Origin: Breviolum minutum Mf 1.05b.01
Taxonomy: Eukaryota > Sar > Dinophyceae > Suessiales > Symbiodiniaceae
Assembly: GCA_000507305.1 (NCBI GenBank)
Contig: DF239726.1
Location: 23,324 to 87,323, forward strand
DNA length: 64,000 bases
Reading direction: 5' to 3'
Shown one piece after another: positions 42,749 to 53,875 of the stretch. The number at the start of each line of letters is the position of its first letter. The stretch's first letter is position 1. The position numbers were made by a program, and so were the translations under genes. Below the pieces are notes generated by a model. That model was not told the origin of the DNA. It searched no databases and was given only the letters and a program-made list of their open reading frames with translations.

Positions 42749-42962
42749 ACCCTCTGGTTTTCACTGACATAGCTGGCTGGAAAACCACCCTTTTTAATAG
42801 GATCTATACCACCTGGAAAGTAGATGTCTCAACTCCCATGTATTGGTTTATCATAGCCCCTTACTAAGCCACCTTTTGGGGGTTGCGCCATCTACGTTTC
42901 AGATGGTATAGATCTTCAAATGATGGATTTTCCAGCCAGCTATGTTAGTTGACCGGAGTGTA
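42749..42962. repeat. Family K element with a family W insertion
   Basis: The outer K ends TACCCTCTGG and CCGGAGTGTA enclose a second unit at about 42809-42913 whose ends are GATCTATACCACCTGGAAAG and GATGGTATAGATC. A free copy of this W unit lies at about 22965-23085. Confidence 0.7.
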
Positions 42963-43191
42963 AGTGGCAAATATATGTATCTCCACCTTTTTTGGGGGGT
43001 GAAATAACCCCAGTTATCCATTTATTTTCGGCCATTTAGAGGGGGTTATACCTAAATTTAAAAAAGAACGGGTTTTCAAATTGGGTTCTTGGAGGATTGT
43101 CCCAGGACGATCGGATCGTGTGGTTTATGACCATGGTGATCGTTTTCATCCCCAGGATCAGGTTCTGAGAAACCCTTTCAACCCAACGAAG

Positions 43192-43321
43192 CTTAGAGGT
43201 TCGGGATACTTAGTAAGTGGATAGTAACCAGGGTTATAGCCTCTATAAGTGGGTTATATGTCCCCTAACCAGGGTTATAAACCTACATATAACCAGTTAC
43301 TAAGTATCCTGAACCTCTAAG
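43192..43321. repeat. TIR element, family I
   Basis: CTTAGAGGTTCGGGATACTTAG and CTAAGTATCCTGAACCTCTAAG ends. The right end supplies the AG immediately before the strong exon at 43322. Confidence 0.85.
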
Positions 43322-43541
43322 AGGTCTACAACAAATCCAAGCGATTCAAAATGACCAACCAGTTTTCCTGCGGAAAATACTTCACATGGGTTTCTCAAAA
43401 ATTCCCCCCCGAAAAAAAAAAGAACGATTCCAACAACTGCAGCAAGTTTCCCATGATTTTTGGATTTTTTTTCGGGGAAGAAGTTCTTGCCCCAGGTCAG
43501 AAAATGTTCGATTCGCTGGCCGAAAACCTTAACGCCATGGT
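43322..43541 (+). CDS. Strong exon of an unknown protein
   Basis: It starts directly after the AG at the right end of a family I element and ends at a GT (ATG|GTAATC, 43542). The plus strand reads EEVYNKSKRFKMTNQFSCGK, WVSQKFPPEKKKND, MIFGFFFGEEVLAPGQKMFD and SLAENLNAM. Codons are purine-rich at position 1 and mostly C-ending. The minus strand has no long open frame here, so strand is secure. Hydrophilic with one Phe-rich hydrophobic patch. No family recognised. Confidence 0.72.
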
Positions 43542-43671
43542 AATCAATATATTTTCAACCCAAACAATGCACTCTTCCAAGGGAAATCCCTCAAAATTAC
43601 CATACGTTTGCATATTTGATCCCTCCAGAATGGGTCCCATTTAGTGACCCCATACCCCATTTTGACTTTAA

Positions 43672-43762
43672 AAAAAAAACACCGCACGGAACACATCCCC
43701 AAACGTCGAACAAGTGGGGAAAGTCACCCGCAGATTGGGATGGCAAAAGATTCCACCCCCCA
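43672..43762 (+). CDS. Probable next exon
   Basis: The plus strand reads TARNTSPNVEQVGKVTRRLG and then WQKIPPPKMD, up to a family E element starting at about 43755. It follows a small U-type element (about 43541-43605). Helical, basic, plausible continuation of 43322-43541, but phase was not verified. Confidence 0.42.
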
Positions 43763-45130
43763 AGATGGACCCCTACGATGCTTCTAAATGGAGTTAAGGA
43801 GCCCCTATAAATGGCCGAAAATCAATGGGTGACCGGGTTATTTCATCCCTACAAGTGAGCCACGAAACAAACCCTTATTACTTTCCATTATACTGGTTGG
43901 TGAATCGGGATCCTTATAATGGTTTATTATAATCCCTATATACCTGGGTAGTACAATCGCCTATATACCGTAAACAACCAGGGTTTTTTTCATTGCTCAA
44001 GTGGAGTTATAACTATAATGGCTAGTCAACCAACCCCCCCGGTCCACGTACCCCCCTGAGAAATACGACCTTTTTTCAAGAGCTTTGTTAACCCCTTCTG
44101 AGTGGAGTTCTTTCACGCCATTTACAACGGCATGGGAGCGGGGAAAAAAAACAAAAACAGAAAGGACCCCCCATGAGCACATCCACCCCATCCACCCCCA
44201 AACCTGAGGTAAAGACCACCTCCACCTCATATTTTCCTGGCAAAAAGTCATGGAACTGACATCAACTGACATCAGGGGAATAGGGGCGAGGGGCTTAGGG
44301 CTTGGGCCTTGAGAAGTGAGAAGGCTTAATGGGATGAAGGTTTTTCGTCACCCTCCCCTGAAACTAAGCAGTTCACACCTACCAGGGAGCTGGGACCTCA
44401 AAAGGAAAGATATCATCTTCCAACCATCCATTTTCAGGTGCAAAAAATGGTATGTTAGTTTCAGTGAGGCTATTCATCCGCTACTAACGCCTCTTTTTTG
44501 TAGGTAGGAGTCATAACCAATATGACCTACTTGGCCTGCTCCCCCCCAGTGGTTGCCAGTGACCACTAGGGAGCGTTTGCATCTTTCGTCTTTTGTGATT
44601 CCTGAAAAAATCACTTCCAATGCTTTTGGGAATTAAGTTGGACCCCACCAAAAAAAGGAATCAACTAATATACTGTATCTGTGTGTATATATATATATAT
44701 TATTTATATATTTGTTTCTGTATATGCTCGAAGTCGGTAGGCCACCATTAGACAAAAATGGTGGTGAACCCTTTAACCCTTATTTCCTAAAAATGGTCCT
44801 TACTTCCTGAAAATGGTGAAACTCGTAAACCAAGCTATAAAAAATGGTGGCCCTGGACTTCCAGGGTACAGTATATACATATGTATATATATATATATAT
44901 ATACATATATATTTACATATATACATCATGTATCTCTATCACGATATCTCTTTTGTATTGATGAGCGTTCTCAACCATGTTCCCTCGTTTTCCCTCAAGC
45001 AAATCCAGGAGTTGTGTTCTGCCAGATGTTGGGGCACGGGACCAGATCTTACCAGATCCATTACAGTGTGAAGAGATTTCCCCTTTTCAGGGAGAAGGCC
45101 CTGCAGTCTCTTCTATATTAAGCTCCAAAT
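43763..45130. other. Elements and microsatellites
   Basis: Family E (about 43755-43860), P (43862-44006), G half (about 44040-44100) and L (44346-44470) elements, then TA repeats at 44690-44740 and 44880-44935. Segment 44950-45120 is open on the plus strand but not convincing. Confidence 0.5.
44346..44470. repeat. TIR element, family L
   Basis: CCTGAAACTAAGCAGTTCAC at the left pairs loosely with TATGTTAGTTTCAGTGAGG at the right, with ATCTTCCAACCATCCATTTTC inside. Confidence 0.6.
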
Positions 45131-45139
45131 ATTGTACCA

Positions 45140-45310
45140 ACCTTCATTTTGGATGTTGGCCCGGCGCACACAAAAACTTCCTTCAAAACTGGTCACAAGA
45201 TGGCCATCCTTTTTGTTGTTTTTGGAATCGGCAGGAGTTTCCAATCTGGGAAACACCAGGTCGGCTTCCAAACACCTTTGGGGTTGGAGGTAATTGGACC
45301 CCAAAAAACC
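45140..45310 (-). CDS. Possible exon, unknown protein
   Basis: The minus strand reads EADLVFPRLETPADSKNN, then DGHLVTSFEGSFCVRRANIQ, ending near a GT (GAAG|GTTGGT). A second minus frame (VFGSRPGVSQIGNSCRFQ) is open to a TGA. The first is more natural. No family recognised. Confidence 0.43.
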
Positions 45311-47590
45311 TACCAAAAAAGACATTCTCAGCAGAATGTAATCGGAAGACTAGGGAGATGACATGACATCAAAAAAAAACCTGGACTCATCGAAGCCCAA
45401 CTCAGATCTTGTCAAGTTCCCTTCAAAATTCCAGGCTTGAAAAAAAATTGACCACCCTTCCATGTTTGAGCATTTTCCATCTGTTCTTTGTTGGGCCCAA
45501 TCTATCAAGTTCTACTTGAAATGAAATCCGTTCATTTACAGATAAAAAAGTTCAGTACATAAATTCCGAGGCCAAAATCCAAACTACAATCCATGAAACA
45601 CAACGACCCCTCAGCAATAGAAAATCAGACTTTTTTGGGGGCCTTTTAATGCCTCAAGACCTGCGGTGGTTTACCCAAACGCGCCTGCTGGTAAGGCAGG
45701 TGTAAAGGCAGTTAGCTCGCCATCCTGTCTTTGTCGTTGCTTGTTGCCACTTGCAGAAATCGGGTTTCTGAGTTGGCCCCATGTTTTCGACTTACAAAAG
45801 GACCCCAACCACCCAACCCCAAACATTTGAGGATAGCATTTCTGTGGTCCGCATGTGAATCCCATTCCACTGGTTGATTAAATTTAGCTAATAGGGATTC
45901 CCATGATGGGCCCTTAGTCAACCCAACCCACCAAATCCCTGCAATTCCAGTCGTCAGCCATTAATCTATCTGTTAATCTAATGACCGACTAAACCGAAAA
46001 TAAAAAAAACATATATATTTTTCAGTAGGGATTTACTTCCTCAACAATTCCAGGGTCAGACCATAATGTTTATGGTCGTTTCCTTGACTTACAGGGCAAG
46101 CTGTTGGAAGCAGATTGTCGGGCAAATTCTGCCTGAGGATTTCGTGCAATGGAGTTCGGAATGATCCATGTTTAAGGAATGCAGATACGTTAAGACAGAG
46201 TGGAGCAGGCCTTCAAAAATCCACGAAGAGACAAACAAGATGGGCCCCCTACACCAGTTGTAGGTAAGGTGAAATAACTCCATGTATGTCAAAGAATTTC
46301 AGTGAAACCCATGTCTGTTTTCCGCCATTTTCAGATCGTAGGGCCCACTTTGCACCTTTCAAAAAAATCACGTGATTTTCCAGCCATCGCCACGTTGGTT
46401 TCCGGGGGTAACATGCACTATTAAGTGGAAATCCTTGAAAAATTGCCATAGATTTGCATTGTTTCATTCTTTGATACCTCCAAAATTGGTGATGTAATTG
46501 ATCCCTGTACATAAACAGCCCTGGAACCTGAAACATCCAATCATAAATGATTGTTTCAAACTGGATGAATTCCAAATCATCACATAGTTTCACTGGGTCG
46601 TTTCACCAAACAACCATGAAAAAGTGAGCTACGAAAAAAACCCTCCTACTTTCCATTATACTGGTTGGTTTATAGGGATCCTTATATTGGTTTTTTTAAA
46701 ATCCCCATATATAATTGGGTGGTATTTCATCCCCTATATACCGTAAACAACCAGGGGCCCTTTTTTCATTGCTCTAAGTGGATGTTTCCCCCGTACCGAG
46801 CCAAGCCAAACCTATCGGATCCCAGCCTTCGTCATCTGCTCAAGGATATGGCAAGGTTTACCGCCCACCAAGACCTACAAGATGGGACCCCAAAAGCCAA
46901 GTGATTTTCGACGTTGGGCCTATAGGGGTTATAGTTTTTAACCCCGGAAGATGAACGGCTGGAACCCTAAAAATCACCCTGTTTGAAAAGGAAAATCATC
47001 TTCCAAGATTCCAAACCATCATTTTCAGGTTCCATGTTCATCTTCCAGGGTGTATAAGTTATAACTTCATTTCGAACCAGTATGGACCAAGGCCCATCTT
47101 GTTTGAGGAGAATCAACCCCCAAGTTGCAGTTGCACAGTCGTTTTGCTTGCAAGCCACTCTGCCGTCCACGGAAATCATCACGGGTGTTTTGTTTCTCTG
47201 AGTTTTTGGTTTCCAAAAAAAAATCCCCCCCCCTCCCCCAAAAAATCAACTTCCGGCGGAACTCTCCAAAAAAAAGTACGAAACAGGCAAAGTACCTTTT
47301 TCAACCTTCCCCCCTAGAAATTAAGACAACAACATATATATAAATACACAACTTGGCCCCAACAAATCACTGTTGCAAAGGTCTAGTTGTTGGAGCTCCA
47401 ACTGGCTTTTTGAAAAAAGTGTTCCTCTTAGCCCAACAGCCCGATGGATCCATTTCTGGGGCAAAATTACTATTAATTCGAAAACCTGAATTATATTAGG
47501 CTAAACAGGTTAATTACCTGAATTAAGGCTGTTTCCCTTGGTCTGGAGTGCCCACTCCCGGCCCGAATACCTGAATTAAGGCTATTTTTT
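45311..47590. other. No confident gene
   Basis: Contains S (about 45935-46095), a U-type unit (about 46345-46490), P (46632-46776), E half (about 46860-46930) and B (46944-47053) elements. Open stretches at 45660-45920 (minus) and 46300-46590 (minus) are unresolved. Confidence 0.42.
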
Positions 47591-47599
47591 GGAGGATTC

Positions 47600-47755
47600 C
47601 CCGATCCTATTGGCGGTAAATGGTCGCTATAATTTTTGCCCCTGTTTTTTGGCGCCTGCGTCACATAGGCAAAGCCTGCCCCTGCAACGTGAATCTCAGT
47701 GCCACCGCCCACCGAGCCCTTCATTGGCTCAACCTTACGTCATGGCTCGTGAGGC
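47600..47755 (-). CDS. IPT/TIG-like domain fragment
   Basis: The minus strand reads VEPMKGSVGGGTEIHVAGAG followed by FAYVTQAPKNRGKN. The pattern P-x(2)-G-x(2)-GGT-x-hydrophobic-x-V-x-G-x-GF is the hallmark of IPT/TIG (Ig-like fold) repeats, found in cell-surface and secreted eukaryotic proteins and some transcription factors. About 77% of codons begin with a purine. A usual TIG domain is about 85 residues, so only its first half is here and the rest must lie in a downstream exon. The AG in GTAAG just upstream is a possible acceptor. Confidence 0.6.
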
Positions 47756-47759
47756 GCGA

Positions 47760-49180
47760 GCTTTTAGGCCGATCAAAATGTCAGAAAAAAAGCGGAGCTA
47801 CACTGGTGATTTCTTTTTTGCAGTTTCAAGTGAGAATGTATTGACTCTATTTCACCATCATTCGCTCCCTTTTTTTTTCTGGTTGGTTCATTTCAACCCG
47901 AAAAATATGTTTAACTCAAATTCCATCATGAAAACCCACGTAGGTCTGAAAATCGAGAATCCTTGAGGTTTCACCACCTTCCGTTTTTCTTTCACCACCT
48001 TGGGGATCTAATGGGGGCACCTCCCCACTGCCAAATAAGGCCTAGTAAACTAGACGGTTCACAAAAAAAACACCAGGATCCCAGCAATCATCCCTTAAGG
48101 TCGGCGATTTCTTGGGGGAAAGGTGGTGGCATTGGTTTCGTTTCGGTGGACCCCTTATAGTTTTCCCATGATCAAACCCGACCCGCTGTTTTTTCCGTTT
48201 CCCGATCCCAAGAAACGCTGAAGATAATGCCGAATCCCTTGACGCCAGCGGTGACCAGCGGAGCCAATAAAGAAAGAATCGTGATGTATATCATACCTGG
48301 CGGAGCAACCCCGAAGCTGAAACCCCCCGAGATGAACCCGACCCTTGCAAAATGATGGCAAAGCCAAGGGGACAGGGGAATTGAAAAATCCCCATATGAT
48401 GATTAACATGGACGGTGTATCTATTTTCCCACATTTACCCTGAGACAACCCAAGCCGACAATTATATCAGGTTGACGGTTTTTTGTCAACCGTGATTCGA
48501 CCCGTAAATTCAACTAGACTACAAGCATTTTTTACTCACAAATTCAGGGGAATTTGTATGGAATTACAACTGGTTGGTGGTTTCAACCAATCTGAAAAAT
48601 ATGAGTCAAAATGGGTCCATCTTCCCCAAGGTTCGGAGTGAACATAAAAAATATTTAAAACCCACCACCTAGACAAGTCTTTGGGGGAACTTCCAAGGTG
48701 AAGGAATTTCACAACTTTCCCAAAAACAAGGTGGGCCCCGCCCCCGACTTGGAAAAACATCATCCTAGGACGTTAGTAACATGGTGATGGGTTTTTCGTC
48801 CCCGAAAAAAGAGTAGGGTTATGGGGTTTCCCTTCCTTAAATGGCCTATATTTTTATGGCTTTTAAATGGAGGGTGAATCTTAACCACTAAACCAAGTCC
48901 TGGGATCCCATCCTCCAAGCCAAGAATTGTTCGGATTTCCCAACAAAGGTAGGCCTCTATGATCGTTATAAATGGAGTTATTATGGGGTCCCTATAAATG
49001 GAGGTCATGAGTCATAACCCTACATACAACTGGTGACGGGGCTCCCCTTGAACCACAAAAAAAACCAACGAAAAAAAGGCGGTTTTGTAGCCAAAAAGTC
49101 AGTTGGAAGAATCCTAAGGTTGGCCATTTCTACACTGAGAGACCCTTGGTTGTTGGTGAACCCTTTGAATGGCGGTTTAG
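47760..49180. other. Elements; weak coding signal
   Basis: Family J (48560-48672), D (about 48777-48925) and E (48950-49050) elements. Segments 47880-47970 and 48155-48450 are open on both strands without a convincing choice. Confidence 0.42.
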
Positions 49181-49239
49181 GTGACCTCCTGGTGGAGTGT
49201 ATAAAATAGATCACGAATTGAATCACCTGGTATACAAGA

Positions 49240-49366
49240 CCCAACTGCCAGTTCCACCCACCCAACTGCCAGTTCCACCCACCCAACTGCCAGTTCCACC
49301 CACCCAACTGCCAGTTCCACCCACCCAACTACCAGTTCCACCCACCCAACTACCAGTTCCACCCTG
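49240..49366. repeat. 21-bp tandem repeat, six copies
   Basis: The unit CCCAACTGCCAGTTCCACCCA repeats with 21-base spacing at about 49240, 49261, 49282, 49303, 49324 and 49345; the last copies have TACCAG for TGCCAG. Being seven codons long it stays open in several frames on both strands (PTQLPVP on plus; GWNWQLG or ELAVGWV on minus). Confidence 0.9.
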
Positions 49367-49369
49367 GCA

Positions 49370-50670
49370 TGTTTGGTGAAGCTCGTTTCCCCCGAGCTCC
49401 AAAAAATCGGGCGCCTCTGCCGTACAGCATCCTGGAAAGGATTCTTGGGTGGTAAAGGATTCATCCAAAAAGTGATGGAAACGCCCCAGGAAGTTTCAGG
49501 AAGTTTCGTAAATGCCACTCTTTTTAACACAAGAACACCCAAAAACATGTTTCAGTCCAGGAAAAAACAATGACAAAAATTCCTGTTATAATCGAATAGT
49601 CTGAATCAATCCCAACTATCCCGACCTTGGGTGGGCGTTTTGTGATGCAACTGATGTAATCTATGTAACTCATGTTGCTGATGTACTGCCCTGGTTAGAA
49701 CCCTTTATCAACCCCTGCAATATTGATGTTTGATCCCATCAAGAGGTCTTACCATTTCGTTCGTACATGAACCACCCACAACACAAAAGTTCCCAAACTG
49801 GTCTAGATGCATTGCCACAAGTGAGACCCAGTGATTAACTAAAAAATCGATTGTGCAATAACTCCTCATTTCATCAAGCTATCAGTCAATTTAAAAAACG
49901 CTCACTAAATAGAAATGCATTTGAAAATGTACTCCACAAATGTGCAAGAAGTGGAACATCATCATGTTTCCCATTGTCATGAAGTGGAATTTCATAAGGT
50001 TCCAAATTTTCCACCTACCCAAAATTGCCTGCAGTTTCCAGTTTCCGCACCTGTTTTTTGCCCTGCTCGGGGGGGCTGAAAAATTTCCCTCCCCTTGGCC
50101 CCTCCAAAGAAAACAGGGCGCAAAGCCGAATGGCAAAATGAACGACGGAGGTCCACACTTTTCACCGGTTCCGAGCCGAAACAACAAATCACCACAGACA
50201 ATCAAACGACAAGCTGGTCAACTCACAAGAGCTAAAATTCCCCATGAAATCCTCCAGGTTTTTCAGTTTTGATGGGTGATATTTGGGGCACATCCACGTC
50301 ACTCATAGAGTCAAAACATCATATCTATAATTTCTTGAGTTGATGTGAGATCCCAAGTTGGTTTCGATCGGATCAATTTAACAAATCAAAGGGGACAAGA
50401 ATAATGCCAATGAGACAAATGGGTTTTCCAAGGGTTGCATGTTGGTTATTTTCGGGCGGCCTACATATATATTTAGAACCTGCTGTGTTAAGGTTTTGTC
50501 AAAAATACAAATTCATGTATTTTGGATGCTTAATTACTTCCATTGTTGATCCCAGGAAAAGACGGGCACTTACTAATGACAAAGGGAATTATAAATTTTG
50601 TCAATGGCCTTCAATATGTGTAGCACGGTTACAGTTTCTAAACCCTATACATGGATGTTGTACAAATCAT
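49370..50670. other. No confident gene
   Basis: Both strands have open stretches (49373-49570 plus, 49890-50270 both), but none is convincing. There are no clear TIR elements except the H half at 50668-50740. Confidence 0.42.
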
Positions 50671-50740
50671 CCAATTTAATAGGGTTTTCCATTGTAAACC
50701 ATCCATTTTGGGGTACCCCTATTTTTGGAAACATCCATAT
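50668..50740. repeat. Truncated family H element
   Basis: It keeps TTTTCCATTGTAAACCATCC and GGGGTACCCCTATTTTTGGAAACATCC but lacks the left end. Confidence 0.65.
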
Positions 50741-51464
50741 TTTTATGGAGTCTTTCTAACCCTTTTTCCACGGGTTGGAGCCCACTTTTCTGTGTGTTTT
50801 TTGTCTCCATGTTGGGAGCTGCCAACTTTTGGTCGTTGCCAAGTTTTGGTCTGTTTGTGTTTTTTTTTGTAGAAAAAAAAAAGTGGCCCAATTTGGTGGG
50901 GTGTTGCAAAAATTGAAAAAAAAACGAGATGATATTGGGAAGACACCACGTCATTGACCGAAATGGAGCACGTCCTGCTTGACTTGGAACCACAAACCTG
51001 AGTGAAATTTCACAAACGTTTCCGAAATGCCTCACGTTTTGTTGTTTGCACGTGGCCCTTGCTGCCCAAGGCAACGGTCCAATGAAGTTGTATAAATTAC
51101 TTGAAAATGATACATTGATACACGAAAGTGCACACGAATTGGAATGAAACATACATTTTGACATAGAGCGGAGCGAGCAAAGAAACACAAACGAAAACCC
51201 AACACAAAAACAAAAATGCAGCGCCACTCAATGGCCGAGCACGTGTTGAACTGTGTTTCGAAGCTCAACGTTGAGGTTTGAAATGCCGACCATTGGAATT
51301 CGTGTTTGCAAGTTGGTATTTGTCTGGCAAAACGGACAAGATGTTACCGGAATGAATGCAACAAGCATTAAGAAAACAAACACAACGATCGGCACCCATC
51401 TCAGAATCTGCCCTCCGAACGCAATAAATTGCGCATCAAACATGTGTATGTCGAGCCATGTCAC
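50741..51464 (-). CDS. Possible membrane-associated open region
   Basis: On the minus strand 51464-51231 reads RWVPIVVFVFLMLVAFIPVT followed by NTNLQTRIPMVGISNLNVEL, then a TGA (51230-51228). The same frame continues open to about 50680 (183 codons). A hydrophobic helix followed by a polar segment suggests a membrane protein, but two other frames are also partly open and there is no splice or family evidence. Confidence 0.3.
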
Positions 51465-51672
51465 TTGCGTGGCATCAGCATGTTCAATTCACGTTGTTAC
51501 TCCAAGCCAAGCATGTGTGCAAGATTAGCCACAAAAAACAGGCGGCGTAAAATCTAGCATGTACACTATTTAGCCAGCAACGAACCCCAAAAACATGCAC
51601 GACACCTGCACAATTAGCATGCGTCATCAAGAAAACTTAGCATGAAAATAGTCGATTTTCTGATGCTGTCGA

Positions 51673-51924
51673 ATGCTAGAAGATCAGCCGGTCAGTGAAA
51701 ATTCAACCGCAAAACCTACGCAAGAACCCGCAAGCCACGTGAACCCAAAAAGCAGAACACACAACAACAACACCAACACAAAACAGTTACTTGGATCCAA
51801 ACCATGTCAAATCCGGAGAAACACTGCTGCCAATTCGAAAACCAGAGTCACAAAAGCTGTCTTTTCCACACACACACGAGCCAACGTGAAGGTATCACAC
51901 TGCCTTATCATGTTTGCTTGCTGA
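51673..51924 (+). CDS. Possible Asn/Thr-rich exon
   Basis: The plus strand reads ENSTAKPTQEPASHVNPK, then Asn/Thr repeats, then QIRRNTAANSKTRVTKAV. Purine-rich and hydrophilic, consistent with a disordered region. Low complexity makes chance openness possible. The frame ends at a TGA (51922-51924). Confidence 0.4.
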   Translation: MLEDQPVSENSTAKPTQEPASHVNPKSRTHNNNTNTKQLLGSKPCQIRRNTAANSKTRVTKAVFSTHTRANVKVSHCLIMFAC

Positions 51925-52355
51925 TTTCACATGCGGCTGCAAGTCAAAAAGCATCGGTCATCTTGAACTAAATTCATCTCTAATCAGATTTGCATTTTCA
52001 CATGCAAATCTCCCACAAACATGCCATAAAAACTTTCACCTTCAAATCCAAAAAAGGTTCTCTTTCATCTTTCCTCAAGACCATGCAAATACAGCCTTTC
52101 TGTACCAAATTGACACCACCAAATAAAAGGCTGCCACAGCGACATCACCAAATTGGAGGAAATCGGCAAGATCTGTAAGTGGTATCCACCACCAATAATG
52201 AGTTACCATACGTCCATTTCCAGTCACACTTCTTTTTAGCATCAATCTCGTCTACTGCATCAAATCCAAGGCAATAACCACCATTATAGGTCTCAAGCCG
52301 CATTGAATTTAAAAATTCATCACAGCACCACATCTCACAGAAACATATCCAAACA

Positions 52356-52661
52356 TTGCATCCTGAAACCCAAAGCGAAGTAATGCATCTTTATAGACCA
52401 AAAAAGCCACCCAGAGGTTGTCAACCTGACGACCATATAATCTGCCAAATCAAAGCCCTGGGACTCACACTCTCCCACGTGCAGCTGCGCTGCTCAATGG
52501 CTTTAGTGCCAAACTTGGCACGAGCGTATTGGCGCTTCTCAGGTTCCACCCTGCAAGACTATGAGCTGGTTGAATTGAGATTGAGAAGTTTGAGAAGAAT
52601 AAACTCAATGTGGGAAGTGGTGGATCCAGCAGTGGCAAACCAGGTTGGATTCCAGCGGTGA
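52356..52661 (+). CDS. Likely 3' exon of an unknown protein
   Basis: The plus strand gives a 101-codon open frame containing ALGLTLSHVQLRCSMALV, DYELVELRLRSLRRIN and MWEVVDPAVANQVGFQR, ending at a TGA (52659-52661). Long, helical and without low complexity, in a part of the window free of TIR elements. It lies about 80 bases before the first copy of the 52.7 kb repeat. No family recognised. Confidence 0.55.
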   Translation: MHPETQSEVMHLYRPKKPPRGCQPDDHIICQIKALGLTLSHVQLRCSMALVPNLARAYWRFSGSTLQDYELVELRLRSLRRINSMWEVVDPAVANQVGFQR

Positions 52662-52739
52662 ATTTCAGTGGATGTCTTTGTCCTTTGAATGCTTACTAGA
52701 AGCCTCGAAGAAGATTTTTCTTGCCTTTACGCTGATCTA

Positions 52740-53170
52740 ATGTACAGTAGGTCACCACTTCTTCGAGACAATGTGCCCCCACAGCCTTCTTAGCACCCAC
52801 TCTGATTGCTAAGACTTCTTTCATCTGCACTCAGCCAAAACATGCATTTTTTCTGGCCCAACTTGCGCTGCAAGGTCATGGAGCAAATAGTAAAAAGCTG
52901 TTACCTGGTAGAGTTCTCGGCCCAAAAAAAGGAACCAAAATGGTTCCAAAATCTGGATCATTTCAAAAAGAATGCTTCTGCTCAGTGACCAAAAAAAAGT
53001 CGCAAAAATTGGACCGGACCCTGCCTTAGCTTGAACATGGTCCGTAGAAACAGGTTTATCAAGTAGCAAACGTCTGCTCGAAATGCCAAATCTTCGTTTG
53101 AAGGTGCGAATCCAACGCCGTCCAGCCCAATGCAGCGACTACCTGCCAGAACGACGATCGAATCGAAACG
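52740..53170 (-). repeat. Copy 1 of a three-copy 350-430 bp repeat
   Basis: It begins GTAGGTCACCACTTCTTCGA and ends CGATCGAATCGAAACG. On the minus strand it encodes FWSLSRSILFEM, FWFLFLGRELYQVTAFYYLL and DLAAQVGPEKMHVLAECR. The conserved peptide shared with copy 3 argues that it was once coding. Confidence 0.85.
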
Positions 53171-53171
53171 T

Positions 53172-53520
53172 AAAGTAGGTTACCACTTCTTCGAGACAAT
53201 GTGCCCTACAGCCTTCCTAGCACTCACTCTGATTGCTAAGACTTGTTTCATCTGCACTCAGCCAACACATGCATTTTTTCTGACCTAACTTACGCTGCAA
53301 GGTCATAGAGGAAATAGTAAAAAGCCGTTACCTGGTAGAGTTCTCGACCCAAAAAAAGGAACCAAAATGATTCTAAAACAGAGTCATTCCTTAAAGAATT
53401 TTTCTACTCAGTGGCAAAAAAAAGTCCCAAAAATTGGACCGGACTCTGTCTTAGCTTGAACATGGTCCGCAGAAACAGGTTTATCAAGTAGCAAACGCTT
53501 GCTCGAAATGCCAAATCGGA
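53172..53520 (-). repeat. Copy 2 of the three-copy repeat
   Basis: Same orientation as copy 1 and directly adjacent, about 90% similar by eye. It has a one-base loss next to the T8 run and a TAA (53292-53290 on minus) where copies 1 and 3 have CAA. Confidence 0.85.
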
Positions 53521-53870
53521 CCCGAAGCGAACCCGAATATTCTAATTGCGGACCCTAGCAACCTAAATGAGGACCCGACATGGACTTGAAATGGACCCTC
53601 ACCGGATCCGAGCAACCTAAATGAGGACCCGAGATGCATTCAATGTGGACGTGGGCATCCTAATTACAACCCAATGAGACAGTTTTGAGATGTCACCTCA
53701 ACTCAAGATGTTTGGTCTGCAGTTTGCTTGTTTGCGATTCGAATATTGCAATTTCAGCTGCCATTCTAATAGCACTGTGGTCTGCAATGATTTAGTTCTG
53801 GCGCACCAGCACTACGCTCCAATATTTAGGCTCTAGAATTACAGTTTTGTCACCCTCAGATCCAAGGCCC
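53521..53870. other. Short unit repeats and unassigned DNA
   Basis: Between copies 2 and 3 are local repeats of GGACCC/GACCCGA units (53515-53620, for example CCTAAATGAGGACCCGA twice). No gene seen. Confidence 0.5.
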
Positions 53871-53875
53871 CCACA

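Larger units (their letters stand above)
35630..43190. other. Long stretch without a confident gene
   Basis: Recognisable elements are S (about 35885-35960 and 40905-40980), A (about 36510-36592 and 37893-38000), O (36777-36899), P half (37070-37150), N (37190-37290), C (37670-37740, 38755-38870, 38990-39080), E (38240-38350), F (39500-39570), B half (41830-41880), G (42355-42440), two D units (42440-42590, 42589-42747) and K with an insertion (42749-42962). Open stretches at 36600-36720, 39650-40010, 40650-40880 and 41340-41540 may hide exons. Confidence 0.45.

Noticed and set aside
5591-44935. TA-rich tracts as promoters or origins
   Set aside because: TATATA runs at 5591, 10880, 13457, 18147, 19819, 30843, 44690 and 44880 are simple microsatellites, mostly inside probable introns.
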